From contig CAYXUH010000015.1 in NCBI GenBank assembly GCA_964468685.1, positions 1 through 25,659 on the forward strand: 25,659 bases of DNA. Reading direction: 5' to 3'. This stretch comes from UBA6078 sp964468685 (lineage in GTDB: Bacteria; Desulfobacterota; Syntrophia; Syntrophales; UBA2210). Both the position numbers and the translations under genes were made by a program. Every line of letters begins with the position of its first letter. Positions within the stretch are counted from its first letter, which is position 1. The notes beneath the pieces were generated by a model. It was not told the DNA's origin, ran no database searches, and saw nothing but the letters and a program-made list of their open reading frames with translations. Below are positions 14,796 through 23,725 of the stretch, piece by piece.

Positions 14796-15542
14796 TCAGT
14801 CGCCTTCGCCGGCGATGATCGCGCAGACCCGTGCGAGTTCCTCGGGGGTGTCCACCTCGACGGAGTCGTGGAGGGTCTCGACGACCTTTATCCGGTATCC
14901 ATTTTCCATCGCCCGGAGTTGTTCGAGAGCCTCAGTCCGCTCCAAGTGGCTCACCTCCAGAGCGGTGAAGATCCTCAGAAACGACCGGCGGTATCCGTAT
15001 ATCCCGTGGTGTTTGTAGTAAGGGACCGGCTCTTTCCTGTCGCGGTCATAGGGGATGGTCGCCCGGGAAAAGTAGAGAGCAAAGTGATCCTTGTCGAAGG
15101 CGACCTTGACGGCATTGGGGTGGCGCACCTCTTCCTCTCGCCGTATCTGGTATATGAGGGTGGAGAAGTTCAGCGACGGGTCGTCCAGAAGGGGCCGTGC
15201 CACCTCCTCGATCTGCGAGGGGACGAAGAGGGGCTGATCCCCCTGGATGTTCACGACGATGTCCCCATCATCCAGTCCGAGGTCGTTCACGGCCTCGGCG
15301 ATCCTGTCCGTCCCGGACCGGTGGCGGGGGGAGGTCATGACGGCATTTCCCCCGAAGCCCTTCACCTGCTCGAATATGCGCTCGTCATCGGTGGCCACGG
15401 CGACGTACGACACCAGATCGAACCCGGCGGCCTTCTCATAGACGTGCTGTATCATGGGTTTGCCGCAGATGTCCGCCAGCGGTTTCCCCTCGAAGCGCGA
15501 TGACTGATACCGCGCCGGTATGATGCAGATGACCTTCGGCAT
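14796..15542 (-). CDS. kdsB: 3-deoxy-manno-octulosonate cytidylyltransferase KdsB (CMP-Kdo/CMP-Kdo8N synthase)
   Basis: A 248-residue cytosolic nucleotidyltransferase of normal KdsB length. I-I-P-A-R-Y-Q-S-S-R-F-E-G-K-P-L (7-22) is the CTP-binding signature, R-H-R-S-G-T-D-R (73-80) and Q-G-D-Q-P-L (100-105, with the metal-binding Asp102) follow, and D-T-P-E-E-L lies near the C-terminus. It couples CTP to Kdo, or here probably to its 8-amino derivative, for lipopolysaccharide inner-core assembly. The start at 15542 lies 13 bases after the aminotransferase stop. Directly upstream on the same strand are the aminotransferase and iron alcohol dehydrogenase of the KdnA and KdnB types, which matches the Kdo8N gene set described in Shewanella. 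Confidence 0.93.
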   Translation of the reverse strand: MPKVICIIPARYQSSRFEGKPLADICGKPMIQHVYEKAAGFDLVSYVAVATDDERIFEQVKGFGGNAVMTSPRHRSGTDRIAEAVNDLGLDDGDIVVNIQGDQPLFVPSQIEEVARPLLDDPSLNFSTLIYQIRREEEVRHPNAVKVAFDKDHFALYFSRATIPYDRDRKEPVPYYKHHGIYGYRRSFLRIFTALEVSHLERTEALEQLRAMENGYRIKVVETLHDSVEVDTPEELARVCAIIAGEGD

Positions 15543-15555
15543 TATCGCTTCGCCC

Positions 15556-16761
15556 TTACAGTTCCTTCGCCGCCGCCTCCGCTATCGCGCCTGTGATCTT
15601 CGCCCGTGCCTCTTCAGACATCTTGACCGGTATGATCATGAAGAGCGTCCGGCTCATGATCTCTTCGGCGTGGGGGATGTCCTCCACGCGGTATTCGACT
15701 GCCCCCTTGTACATCGGATTGGTGAAGGGGAACTGGGATGAATTGGCGGTTGCCCGCGCGATCAGGTGTTCCCACCGCGGGGCGTAGTGCCACGCGTTGT
15801 CGCGGTAATATATCGTGTCCACGCCCCTGTCGGCGAGGAGTTTCTGGAAGCGTTTCGCGGTTCCCTCATCCGGAAGATTGAACCCCAGGAACGTCGCGGT
15901 ATCGCCGTCGGGATCGAACAGTTTTCTGAAGCCGATTCCACTCACCGCGCCCAGCGCATCCTTAATGGCGGCCTTGTTCTTGCGCTGCTCGGTGACGATG
16001 TAGTCCAGTTTTCTGAGCTGGGCCAGGCCGACCGCCCCCTGGAATTCATTCATGCGGAAGTTGAAGCCGAGGAAGGATCGCCCCTCGTCTCCCCTTCCCA
16101 CGTTGGGATTGTGGTCGTGGCCGTGGTCATGGTACCAGTCGGACCGGTCGTAGAGGGCCTTGCTGTTCGTCAGGACCATGCCCCCCTCGCCGGTGGTCAT
16201 CGTCTTGTAGTAGTCGAAGCTCAGGATCGCCATGTCGCCCAATGTCCCCAGCTTCTTCCCCTGGTAGCTCCCGCCGCAGGCCTGGGCGTTGTCCTCAATG
16301 ACAAGGAGGTTGTGCTTCTTTGCGACCTCTATGATCTTGTCGATCCGCGCAGCCGCCCCGCACATGTGGACGGGGATCACACACTTGGTGGCAGGGGTTA
16401 GCTTTGCCTCGATGTCTTCGGGGTCGAGGTTCAGCGAATCGTCGATATCCGTCATGATCGGGATGGCCCCGACCTCCAATACCGACTCATAGGTGGCGAT
16501 GAAGTCGAACGCGGGGACAAGGACCTCGTCTCCCGGTCCCACATCCAGAGCGGTCAGGGCAACCTTCAGGGCTGCTGATCCGGATGTCACGCCCAGGGCG
16601 TGGCCGATGCCCAGATACTCGGCGAATGCCTTTTCGAACTCCTTAACCTTGAAGACCCCCTTGCGCTCCTCGTCGAAGCCGTACCGCATGAAGACGCCCG
16701 TCTCCAGGATGTCCATTACTTCCTTTGCCTCTTCTTTTCCTATCAGTTCGTTTCCTGCCAT
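15556..16761 (-). CDS. kdnA: DegT/DnrJ/EryC1-type PLP aminotransferase, likely KdnA
   Basis: A 401-residue sugar aminotransferase of the DegT family. It has T-S-G-S-A-A-L (59-65) for the cofactor phosphate, I-E-D-N-A-Q-A (155-161) with Asp157 for the PLP ring nitrogen, and the Schiff-base lysine K186 in S-F-D-Y-Y-K-T, followed by G-E-G-G-M. A histidine-rich H-D-H-G-H-D-H stretch follows at around 215. KdnA makes 8-amino-3,8-dideoxy-octulosonate from 8-oxo-Kdo, with glutamate as amino donor. The family is broad; the specific name rests on its place between an iron alcohol dehydrogenase and kdsB. GGAGGG lies upstream of the ATG at 16761. The gap to the preceding gene is 20 bases. Confidence 0.8.
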   Translation of the reverse strand: MAGNELIGKEEAKEVMDILETGVFMRYGFDEERKGVFKVKEFEKAFAEYLGIGHALGVTSGSAALKVALTALDVGPGDEVLVPAFDFIATYESVLEVGAIPIMTDIDDSLNLDPEDIEAKLTPATKCVIPVHMCGAAARIDKIIEVAKKHNLLVIEDNAQACGGSYQGKKLGTLGDMAILSFDYYKTMTTGEGGMVLTNSKALYDRSDWYHDHGHDHNPNVGRGDEGRSFLGFNFRMNEFQGAVGLAQLRKLDYIVTEQRKNKAAIKDALGAVSGIGFRKLFDPDGDTATFLGFNLPDEGTAKRFQKLLADRGVDTIYYRDNAWHYAPRWEHLIARATANSSQFPFTNPMYKGAVEYRVEDIPHAEEIMSRTLFMIIPVKMSEEARAKITGAIAEAAAKEL

Positions 16762-16781
16762 GATGTTCTGTTCCCTCCGGT

Positions 16782-17939
16782 TTAGTATGCGTCGTTATAT
16801 ATTGCAATGGCGTCCGCTTCCGTCACCTTGCGCGGATTGTTCTCAAGCGGCCTGGCCACTGTCATGGCGGCCTTTGCCAGCTTCGGGAAGTCGTCCTCCT
16901 CTATTCCCATTGTCTCCAGGGTATCATAGACCCCGCAGTCATCGATCAGGTCCTCTACCGCGCCGACGGCCATACCCGCGGCCTCGTTCAGGGAGAGGCT
17001 CTCGGTGGGCACGCCCATTACCTCAGCGATTACGGCGAACTTTTCCAGCGCCCCGGGGAGATTGAAGTTCATCACCGCCGGCAGGAGGAGCGTGTTCGCC
17101 AGACCGTGGGGGATGCCGTACATGCCGCCCAGGGGATAGGAGAGGGAATGCACGGCGGTGACCCCGGCGTTGGCCAGGCCCAGACCGGCGTACAGGCTTC
17201 CCAGAAGCATCTCCCCCCGCGCCTCCAGATCGGCCCCGTTGTGAACGCAGGCCCGCAGGTTTGAGGAGATCAAGTCGATTGCCTCCAGGGACACCATCTC
17301 GCTCATGGGGCTTGCCGTGATCGATGTGTATGATTCGATGGCGTGACACAGGGCGTCAACCCCGGTGGTCGCCGTTACGTGCGGGGGGATGCTCAATGTC
17401 AGCTCCGGATCGAGGAGGGCGATATCGGGATAGAGGTACGGGCTGTTCATCCCCTCCTTCTTGTTCAGGTTCTTGCGTATAAAGACGGAGGTAAAGGTGA
17501 CCTCGCTCCCCGTGCCGGCGGTTGTCGGAACCATGATGGTGGGGAGGCCCGGTCCGGGAACATTGCCCAGCCCCAGGTAGTCTTTGGCGGCTCCCTTGTT
17601 GGCGGCGATGACCGCCACGGCCTTTGCCACGTCCATGGTGCTCCCCCCCCCGATTCCCACGACGATATCGCACTTTTTGGCCGTGGCCATCTTCGCGCCT
17701 TCATCGGCCAGCTCCAGGGGGGGCTCCCCCTCGACCTTGTCGAAGATGGCGATAGTCATGCCGACCTTTTTGAAATAGTCGGATACCTTCTCCTTCAGCC
17801 CCGCCAGGGAGAGGTTTTTGTCGAGGACGACCAGCGGCTTGCTGCCGCCCAGCGTCCCTATCTGCTCGGCCAATTGCTCAAATGCCCCGTTGCCGAACAC
17901 TATCTTGCCCGCGCCGGTAAAAGAAAATATCGTATTCAT
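16782..17939 (-). CDS. kdnB: Iron-containing alcohol dehydrogenase, likely KdnB (Kdo 8-oxidase)
   Basis: A 385-residue group III alcohol dehydrogenase. G-G-G-S (97-100) binds the dinucleotide, G-T-G-S-E-V-T follows (from 143), and the four metal ligands are visible: D195 and H199 in G-V-D-A-L-C-H, H264 in V-H-S-L, and H278 in G-I-P-H-G. In the Kdo8N pathway KdnB oxidises the C8 hydroxyl of Kdo to an aldehyde with NAD. The assignment depends on the following DegT aminotransferase and kdsB. I chose ATG 17939 because GGAAGGA sits 6 bases before it; the frame is open to 17972, but the extra residues do not match the family start (N-T-I-F-S-F). It is the first gene of the three-gene operon. Confidence 0.8.
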   Translation of the reverse strand: MNTIFSFTGAGKIVFGNGAFEQLAEQIGTLGGSKPLVVLDKNLSLAGLKEKVSDYFKKVGMTIAIFDKVEGEPPLELADEGAKMATAKKCDIVVGIGGGSTMDVAKAVAVIAANKGAAKDYLGLGNVPGPGLPTIMVPTTAGTGSEVTFTSVFIRKNLNKKEGMNSPYLYPDIALLDPELTLSIPPHVTATTGVDALCHAIESYTSITASPMSEMVSLEAIDLISSNLRACVHNGADLEARGEMLLGSLYAGLGLANAGVTAVHSLSYPLGGMYGIPHGLANTLLLPAVMNFNLPGALEKFAVIAEVMGVPTESLSLNEAAGMAVGAVEDLIDDCGVYDTLETMGIEEDDFPKLAKAAMTVARPLENNPRKVTEADAIAIYNDAY

Positions 17940-17976
17940 GTCAAATCCTTCCATGGGATGTTTTGTACGCAATAAT

Positions 17977-18013
17977 GCGTCTGACCGGCCGACAATGCCG
18001 GCCGATCAGACGC
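17977..18013 (-). terminator. Long GC-rich hairpin upstream of kdnB
   Basis: GCGTCTGA (17977-17984) pairs with TCAGACGC (18006-18013), and after one mismatch six further GC-rich pairs close a 7-base loop. It lies between the end of the deleted KaiC/PEP gene and kdnB, so it could end the carB-side transcript. On the minus strand ATTATTG follows, with no strong T-tract, so the terminator role is tentative. Confidence 0.5.
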
Positions 18014-18052
18014 TCCCTTATACCACGCTCTTTTTCTGTTTCCTATTACAAT

Positions 18053-18897
18053 TTATGGTTGGGAAAAACAGATTACTCGTTGCGATATGATATCCGCCAC
18101 CAGCCGCACCTCTTTTTTCCCGAAGTCGCAGACCGTGACAATATTCTGATAGGCACCGGAATCCGGGACAATCTCCGTGAGGATATTGGGAAGGGTCTTC
18201 AGCATCTCCCTGTTAAAGGTGACCTCTTTCTTGTCGGGGAAGAGGGCGAGGTAGAAGATGCTCATCTCCACGAGGTCGAGGAAAAAATGGGAACCGAAGG
18301 AGAGTTCCGGCATGAGGTTGCCGTGGACGTACGCCACCTCTCCCAGTGCCGTGATGTTGTTTATCTCCGAGAAGTTAACCGGTATCCCCAGCGACGGTGT
18401 TGTCGATCCCCATCTGCCCGGGCCCAGCAGCATCACGGGGAGGTCTTTTTTGCTGGTGATCTGTCGGTTCAATCTCCCGACCAGCCGCGCTATCTCGTAC
18501 TTCTCCTGGAGGGGAAGATCGCTGTATCCCGGAGGATCAATGTAGATAATGCGTTTGATAACCTGGGAAATACTGCCGCCGATAAAATTCCCCTCTGATT
18601 TGAAGAGGGTCTGCTTCGGCTTGATATTACGGGGGAATTCAACGATCTTTTCTTCCCCGATGGTCTGAAGGGGCCGGCACTGCAGCAGGTTGATCTCGAA
18701 CGTGGCGCCCTGTCGGAAAAGCGCATATAGACGACCTTCCTCTTGTCGAGGAGCGCCCGCGCTACAAAAAGGCGGGCACAGGTCTCATAATCCTTTATGT
18801 CGTTGACACGCCATACGACATTGTCCCCGAGACGCAGATAATCTATGATCTCGTCGAGGCCTTCAAATCCGGTACTAATTCTTTCCAATGACTCCAT
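18053..18897 (-). pseudogene. KaiC-like/PEP-pyruvate-binding protein gene with large internal deletion
   Basis: The ATG at 18897, after GAAAGGG, starts M-E-S-L-E-R-I-S-T-G-F-E-G-L-D-E-I-I-D-Y-L-R and continues to V-V-Y-M-R-F-S-D-R, which I recognise as the start of the KaiC-like N-terminal domain of a large PEP/pyruvate-binding protein. At about 18712-18722 the homology jumps, one frame over, to F-E-I-N-L-L-Q-C-R-P-L-Q-T, the end of a PEP-synthase-type ATP/pyruvate-binding domain. That frame is open through G-P-G-R-W-G-S and I-P-V-N-F-S-E-I to TAA at 18055-18053. The middle, probably several hundred residues, is missing, and the halves are out of frame, so no full product can form. The 139-codon frame at 18053-18472 is only its tail. 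The original function is unknown; deletion in the genome or an assembly collapse are both possible. Confidence 0.75.
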
Positions 18898-18948
18898 GGT
18901 GAAACCCTTTCTTCAGTATGGTACAACACGCCCTTCGAAGAGGAGGCT

Positions 18949-21900
18949 TTACGTAGCATAGATTTCCTGGAGGGATCGTATGTCGAAGGAGCCCCGCCTC
19001 ATGGCCTGTATTCCGCCGATCACGGCCACGGCGCCGGAGATTGTGGTCACGACGGGTATACCGTGAGAGACCGCGGTGTTTCGGATGACCACCTCATCGC
19101 GCCTCGGTTTCGGTCCGCTCGGCGTATTGATTAGGAGCCCGACGTCCTTATTCTTGATGTAATCCAGGAGATTCGGTCTCCCCTCGTCCAGCCGTGTCAG
19201 TCGTGTCACGGGGATGTCATGGTCCATCAGTGTCTGTGCCGTGCCGGGCGTTGACAGGATCTCAAACCCCATATCAGAAAACTGCCTTCCGATATTGATA
19301 ATGTCACCTTTGTCGTAATCCTTGACGCTTATAAAGACCTTTCCCGAAAGGGGGAGTGTCTGCCGGGCGGCTATCTGGCTTTTCGCGAAGGCCGTCCCCA
19401 GGTCGGGATCGATCCCCATGACCTCGCCGGTGGATTTCATCTCGGGACCGAGAAGGATGTCCCCGCCCAGGAACCGGTTAAAGGGGAGGACGGATTCCTT
19501 AACCACAAAATATTTGGGCTCCGGATCGCTGGTGATTCCCTGCTCCTTAAGCGTCTGCCCCGCCATGATTCGGGTTGCCACCTTTGCCAGAGGCACCCCT
19601 GTCGCCTTGGATATGAAGGGTACGGTCCGCGACGCCCGGGGGTTGATCTCCAGGATATAGATATCGGCACCCTTGACCGCGTACTGGATATTGAGAAGAC
19701 CCCGCACGCCAAGTTCCAGTGCCATGCGCCGGGTCTTGTCCTTGATTTCTGCGATGACCACCGGATCCAGGGAATAGGTGGGGAGCACCATCGCGCTGTC
19801 CCCCGAATGGATTCCCGCGTGCTCGATGTGTTCCATAACGCCGCCGATCACGACATCGATCCCGTCGGAGACGGCGTCGACGTCCACTTCGATCGCGTCC
19901 TCGAGAAATTTGTCAATCAGAATCGGATGACCCGGGGATGCCGCGAAGGCCTCTCTGGCGAAGCCCTCCAGATCCGCCTGGTTCCACACGACCACCATGG
20001 CCCGACCGCCCAGGACGTAGGATGGCCTAATGAGTACGGGGTATCCTATCCGCTCCACGATCCGCTCCACCTCCTCGAAGGAGGTGGCCGTGTCGCTCTC
20101 AGGCTGTCTGACTTCCAGCTTGTCCGCCATCTCCTTGAAGAGCTTGCGGTCCTCCGCACGGTCTATGGCCTCCGGGGATGTGCCCAGGATCTTCACCCCG
20201 TGGCGCGCGAGGGGAATGGCGAGATTGAGCGGGGTCTGTCCCCCCAGCTGAACGATCACCCCATCCGGTTTCTCCGCCTCCACGATGTTCAAGACGTCTT
20301 CCAGCGTCAGGGGTTCGAAATAGAGGCGGTCGGATATGTCGTAATCGGTGGAGACGGTTTCCGGGTTGGAATTGACCATGATCGTCTCATATCCCATCTC
20401 CCTGAGGGCCATCGACGCGTGGACGCAGCAGTAGTCAAACTCGATACCCTGGCCGATGCGGTTGGGGCCTCCGCCGATGATCATGATCTTTCTGGTGCTC
20501 CCCCCCCGCCCCTCGTCTTCCTCTTCATATGTCGAGTAGTAGTAGGGGGTGGATGCCTCGAATTCCGCGGCGCACGTGTCGACCAGTTTGTAGACCGGCC
20601 TGATTCCCCTGCTCTCACGCAGGGCCCTCGCCTGCAGTTCATCGATCCCGATGATCTCTCCTATCTGCCGGTCGGAAAACCCCATCTCCTTTGCCGTTCG
20701 CAGAAGGGGGGTGGGGAGGTCTCCCTGTCCGGTGTACGACTCGAGGGACCGTTCCATCTCGACCAGTTCCTTTATGTTGTTCAGAAACCAGGGGTCGATG
20801 GAAGTTACCTCGGCGATATGTTCAACGGAAACCCCCTCCTTGAGAGCGACCTTGACATAGAAGAGCCGCTCCGGGGTCGGGCGCGCGAGGCGTGCCTCCA
20901 TCTGCTTTGTGTCGACCTTCTCCTCGCAGACACGGTCAAGGCCGGACAGGCCGATCTCCAGGCCGCGGAGCCCCTTCTGGAGGGCCTCCTTGAAGGTGCG
21001 GCCGATCGCCATGGTTTCCCCCACCGATTTCATCGATATCGTCAGGGTGTCTTCCACACCTGGAAATTTTTCGAAGGCAAAGCGCGGAATCTTGACGACG
21101 CAGTAATCGATGGTGGGCTCGAAGGATGCCGGCGTCTTTTGCGTGATATCGTTCGGGATCTCGTCGAGGCTGTAGCCGACGGCAAGTTTGGCCGCGATTT
21201 TGGCTATGGGGAAGCCCGTTGCCTTGGAGGCGAGGGCCGAAGAGCGGGAGACGCGGGGGTTCATCTCTATCACCACGATGCGGCCGGTCCGGGGATGAAC
21301 CGCGAACTGGATGTTGGATCCCCCGGTGGCGACCCCTATCTTTCGTATGACCGCGATGGACGCGTTGCGGAGTTCCTGGTATTCCCTGTCGGTCAACGTC
21401 TGGGCCGGGGCAACCGTGATGGAATCCCCCGTGTGCACCCCCATGGGGTCGAAGTTCTCTATCGAGCAGATGATAACCACGTTGTCCGCCTGATCCCGCA
21501 TGACCTCAAGTTCGAACTCCTTCCAGCCCAAAACGGATTCCTCTATGAGAATCTGATTAATCATGCTCTGTTCCATGCCGATCGAGGCGTAGTTTTCGAA
21601 CTCCTCCGCATTGTAGGCAACCGCGCCGCCCGTCCCGCCGAGGGTAAAACTCGGACGTATGACAAGGGGGAACCCGATCTGACGGGCTACCTTCCATGCC
21701 TCCTCCATCGTGTTCGCCACAGCGCTCCGGGGGGTGTCCAGCCCGATCTCCGTCATTGCCTCCTTGAAGGCGTCTCTATCCTCCGCCCTGTTGATCGCCT
21801 CCAGATCCGCGCCGATCATCTCCACCTGATATGTGTCGAAAATCCCCCGCTCGGCCGCCTCGACCGCGGTGTTCAGGGCGGTCTGCCCGCCTATGGTGGC

Positions 21901-22161
21901 GAGTACGGCCTGGGGCCGGTGCTTTTTCACGATTTGTTCGATGACATCGGCGGTTATCGGTTCGATGTAGGTATGGTGCGCCATCTCGGGATCCGTCATG
22001 ATGGTGGCAGGGTTGGAGTTGAGAAGAATAACCTCGTATCCCTCCTCGACCAGGGCCTTGCACGCCTGGGTTCCGGAATAGTCGAATTCACAGGCCTGCC
22101 CTATGATGATAGGGCCGGACCCGATGATAAGTATCTTTTTTAAATCGGTGCGTTTGGGCAT
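18949..22161 (-). CDS. carB: Carbamoyl-phosphate synthase large subunit CarB
   Basis: A 1070-residue, full-length synthase subunit. The two homologous halves are both intact. The first begins with G-S-G-P-I-I-I-G-Q-A-C-E-F-D-Y-S-G and carries the carboxyphosphate ATP-grasp domain with E-M-N-P-R-V-S-R-S. The second starts near residue 560 with G-G-G-P-N-R-I-G-Q-G-I-E-F-D-Y and has E-I-N-P-R-A-S-R-T. From about 940 a C-terminal MGS-like regulatory domain follows (K-V-F-I-S-V-K-D-Y-D-K). It uses bicarbonate, two ATP and ammonia channelled from CarA to make carbamoyl phosphate for arginine and pyrimidines. The gap to guaA is 11 bases. The 778-codon frame on the opposite strand is a shadow of its GC-rich codons. 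Confidence 0.98.
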   Translation of the reverse strand: MPKRTDLKKILIIGSGPIIIGQACEFDYSGTQACKALVEEGYEVILLNSNPATIMTDPEMAHHTYIEPITADVIEQIVKKHRPQAVLATIGGQTALNTAVEAAERGIFDTYQVEMIGADLEAINRAEDRDAFKEAMTEIGLDTPRSAVANTMEEAWKVARQIGFPLVIRPSFTLGGTGGAVAYNAEEFENYASIGMEQSMINQILIEESVLGWKEFELEVMRDQADNVVIICSIENFDPMGVHTGDSITVAPAQTLTDREYQELRNASIAVIRKIGVATGGSNIQFAVHPRTGRIVVIEMNPRVSRSSALASKATGFPIAKIAAKLAVGYSLDEIPNDITQKTPASFEPTIDYCVVKIPRFAFEKFPGVEDTLTISMKSVGETMAIGRTFKEALQKGLRGLEIGLSGLDRVCEEKVDTKQMEARLARPTPERLFYVKVALKEGVSVEHIAEVTSIDPWFLNNIKELVEMERSLESYTGQGDLPTPLLRTAKEMGFSDRQIGEIIGIDELQARALRESRGIRPVYKLVDTCAAEFEASTPYYYSTYEEEDEGRGGSTRKIMIIGGGPNRIGQGIEFDYCCVHASMALREMGYETIMVNSNPETVSTDYDISDRLYFEPLTLEDVLNIVEAEKPDGVIVQLGGQTPLNLAIPLARHGVKILGTSPEAIDRAEDRKLFKEMADKLEVRQPESDTATSFEEVERIVERIGYPVLIRPSYVLGGRAMVVVWNQADLEGFAREAFAASPGHPILIDKFLEDAIEVDVDAVSDGIDVVIGGVMEHIEHAGIHSGDSAMVLPTYSLDPVVIAEIKDKTRRMALELGVRGLLNIQYAVKGADIYILEINPRASRTVPFISKATGVPLAKVATRIMAGQTLKEQGITSDPEPKYFVVKESVLPFNRFLGGDILLGPEMKSTGEVMGIDPDLGTAFAKSQIAARQTLPLSGKVFISVKDYDKGDIINIGRQFSDMGFEILSTPGTAQTLMDHDIPVTRLTRLDEGRPNLLDYIKNKDVGLLINTPSGPKPRRDEVVIRNTAVSHGIPVVTTISGAVAVIGGIQAMRRGSFDIRSLQEIYAT

Positions 22162-22172
22162 ACCGTCTCAGA

Positions 22173-23711
22173 TCACTCCCATTCGATGGTGCTGGGTGGC
22201 TTTGAACTGATGTCGTACACGACGCGGTTCACGCCCGCCACTTCGTTTATTATCCGGGATGATATCCGCCCCAGGACATCGTAGGGGATGCGGGCCCAGT
22301 CTGCTGTCATGGCATCCAGGCTTGTGACGGCGCGAATCGCCACCACATTGGCGTAGGTCCGCTCATCCCCCATGACACCGACGCTCTTGACCGGCAGAAG
22401 GACGGCGAAGAACTGCCATATCTCGTGTTTTTCGTCATAGCCCTCTATCTCTTCCCGGGCGATCAGGTCCGCCTTTCTCAGTATGGCCAGGTCTTCTTCG
22501 GTGATCTCGCCTATGAGCCGTACTCCCAACCCCGGTCCGGGGAAGGGCTGACGGGTGAGGAGCTTTTCAGGCAGCCCCAGCTCCTTTCCGAGGAGGCGTA
22601 CCTCGTCCTTGAACAGTTCCTTGAGCGGTTCAATCAACTCGAATTGAAGATCTTCCGGCAGCCCCCCGACGTTGTGGTGACTCTTGATCGTCGAGGAAGG
22701 CCCCCCTGATGCCGACCTGCTTTCGATGATATCCGGGTAGAGCGTGCCCTGCGCGAGAAATTTTGCCCCCTGCACATCAACCGCCGCGTCGGAAAAGACA
22801 TCGATGAAGGTCTTCCCGATAATCTTCCGTTTGGTCTCGGGATCAGTGACACCCTTCAGTTCAGCAATGAATCGCTCGGCGGCGTCCACGATCCGAAAAT
22901 TGAGGGGATACTCCTCGGTGAAGAGGGCGCGAACCTCTTCCACCTCTCCCTCCCGCAGGAGGCCGTTATCGACAAAGATGGCCTTCATCTGCTCTCCGAT
23001 AGCGCGGTGTATCAGCGCTGCCGCGACCGAGGAATCCACGCCGCCGGAAAGGCCGCAGATCACTGTCTGATCTCCGACGAGATCTTTGATCCGCGTGACC
23101 GATTCAGTGATGAACCGGTCCATCGTCCATCCGCCCTTGCAGGAAGCGATGGTGAAGAGGAAGTTTCTGATTATGTCGAGCCCCTTCGGGGTGTGCACAA
23201 CCTCCGGGTGAAATTGTATGCCGTATATCTTTCGATCGCTGTTGGCCATCGCGGCTATGGGATACGCCGAGGTGCCCGCCAGCACGCTGAATCCTTTAGG
23301 GGTCTTCGTCACATGATCCCCATGGCTCATCCAGACATTGAGGCGTGAGGGCAGGTCGGCGAAGATCCCGATCGGGGACTGCACATTTATCCGGGCGGGC
23401 CCGTACTCTCCAACCTTTCCCTTCTCCACGGTGCCTTCCATGATCCGCGCCAGGATCTGCATCCCGTAGCATATTCCCAGAACGGGGATTCCCATATCCA
23501 GAATACGCCGGTCCATTCTGGGGTGTTCGGATTCAAAGACGGAGGAGGGTCCGCCGGAGAGGATGATCGCCGTGGGGTTCATTCGCAGCATTTCATCCTG
23601 TGAGGTGTCGTGCCGCACTATCTCGCAGTACACCCCCAGCTCACGTATCCGCCGCGCGATGAGCTGGGCGTACTGTGAGCCGAAATCGAAAACAGCAATC
23701 ATTTCTTTCAT
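22173..23711 (-). CDS. guaA: GMP synthase (glutamine-hydrolysing) GuaA
   Basis: A 512-residue cytosolic enzyme converting XMP to GMP with ATP and glutamine. The class I amidotransferase domain is N-terminal, with Cys81 in G-I-C-Y-G-M-Q and His168/Glu170 in F-H-P-E-V. The ATP pyrophosphatase domain has the P-loop S-G-G-V-D-S-S at 222-228, and the dimerisation domain ends in the conserved P-P-S-T-I-E-W-E. I chose the start at 23711, preceded by AGAGGA six bases upstream; the in-frame ATG at 23726 overlaps the carA stop by one base and would add M-R-G-Y-S. It lies between carA and carB on the same strand, an unusual place. Confidence 0.97.
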   Translation of the reverse strand: MKEMIAVFDFGSQYAQLIARRIRELGVYCEIVRHDTSQDEMLRMNPTAIILSGGPSSVFESEHPRMDRRILDMGIPVLGICYGMQILARIMEGTVEKGKVGEYGPARINVQSPIGIFADLPSRLNVWMSHGDHVTKTPKGFSVLAGTSAYPIAAMANSDRKIYGIQFHPEVVHTPKGLDIIRNFLFTIASCKGGWTMDRFITESVTRIKDLVGDQTVICGLSGGVDSSVAAALIHRAIGEQMKAIFVDNGLLREGEVEEVRALFTEEYPLNFRIVDAAERFIAELKGVTDPETKRKIIGKTFIDVFSDAAVDVQGAKFLAQGTLYPDIIESRSASGGPSSTIKSHHNVGGLPEDLQFELIEPLKELFKDEVRLLGKELGLPEKLLTRQPFPGPGLGVRLIGEITEEDLAILRKADLIAREEIEGYDEKHEIWQFFAVLLPVKSVGVMGDERTYANVVAIRAVTSLDAMTADWARIPYDVLGRISSRIINEVAGVNRVVYDISSKPPSTIEWE

Positions 23712-23725
23712 AGAATATCCTCTCA

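Noticed and set aside
14748..16401. Plus-strand frames of 211 and 251 codons opposite kdsB and kdnA
   Set aside because: Shadows of clearly conserved minus-strand genes; no ribosome sites or known motifs.
17985..18004. CCGGCC/GGCCGG inverted repeat resembling the operator upstream of tetR
   Set aside because: The centre and flanks differ from the 935-952 palindrome and it is part of a longer hairpin between genes, so a shared regulator is not supported.
19807..22143. 778-codon open frame on the plus strand opposite carB
   Set aside because: It mirrors the GC-rich codons of a full, conserved carB and shows no recognisable domain; long antisense frames are expected here.
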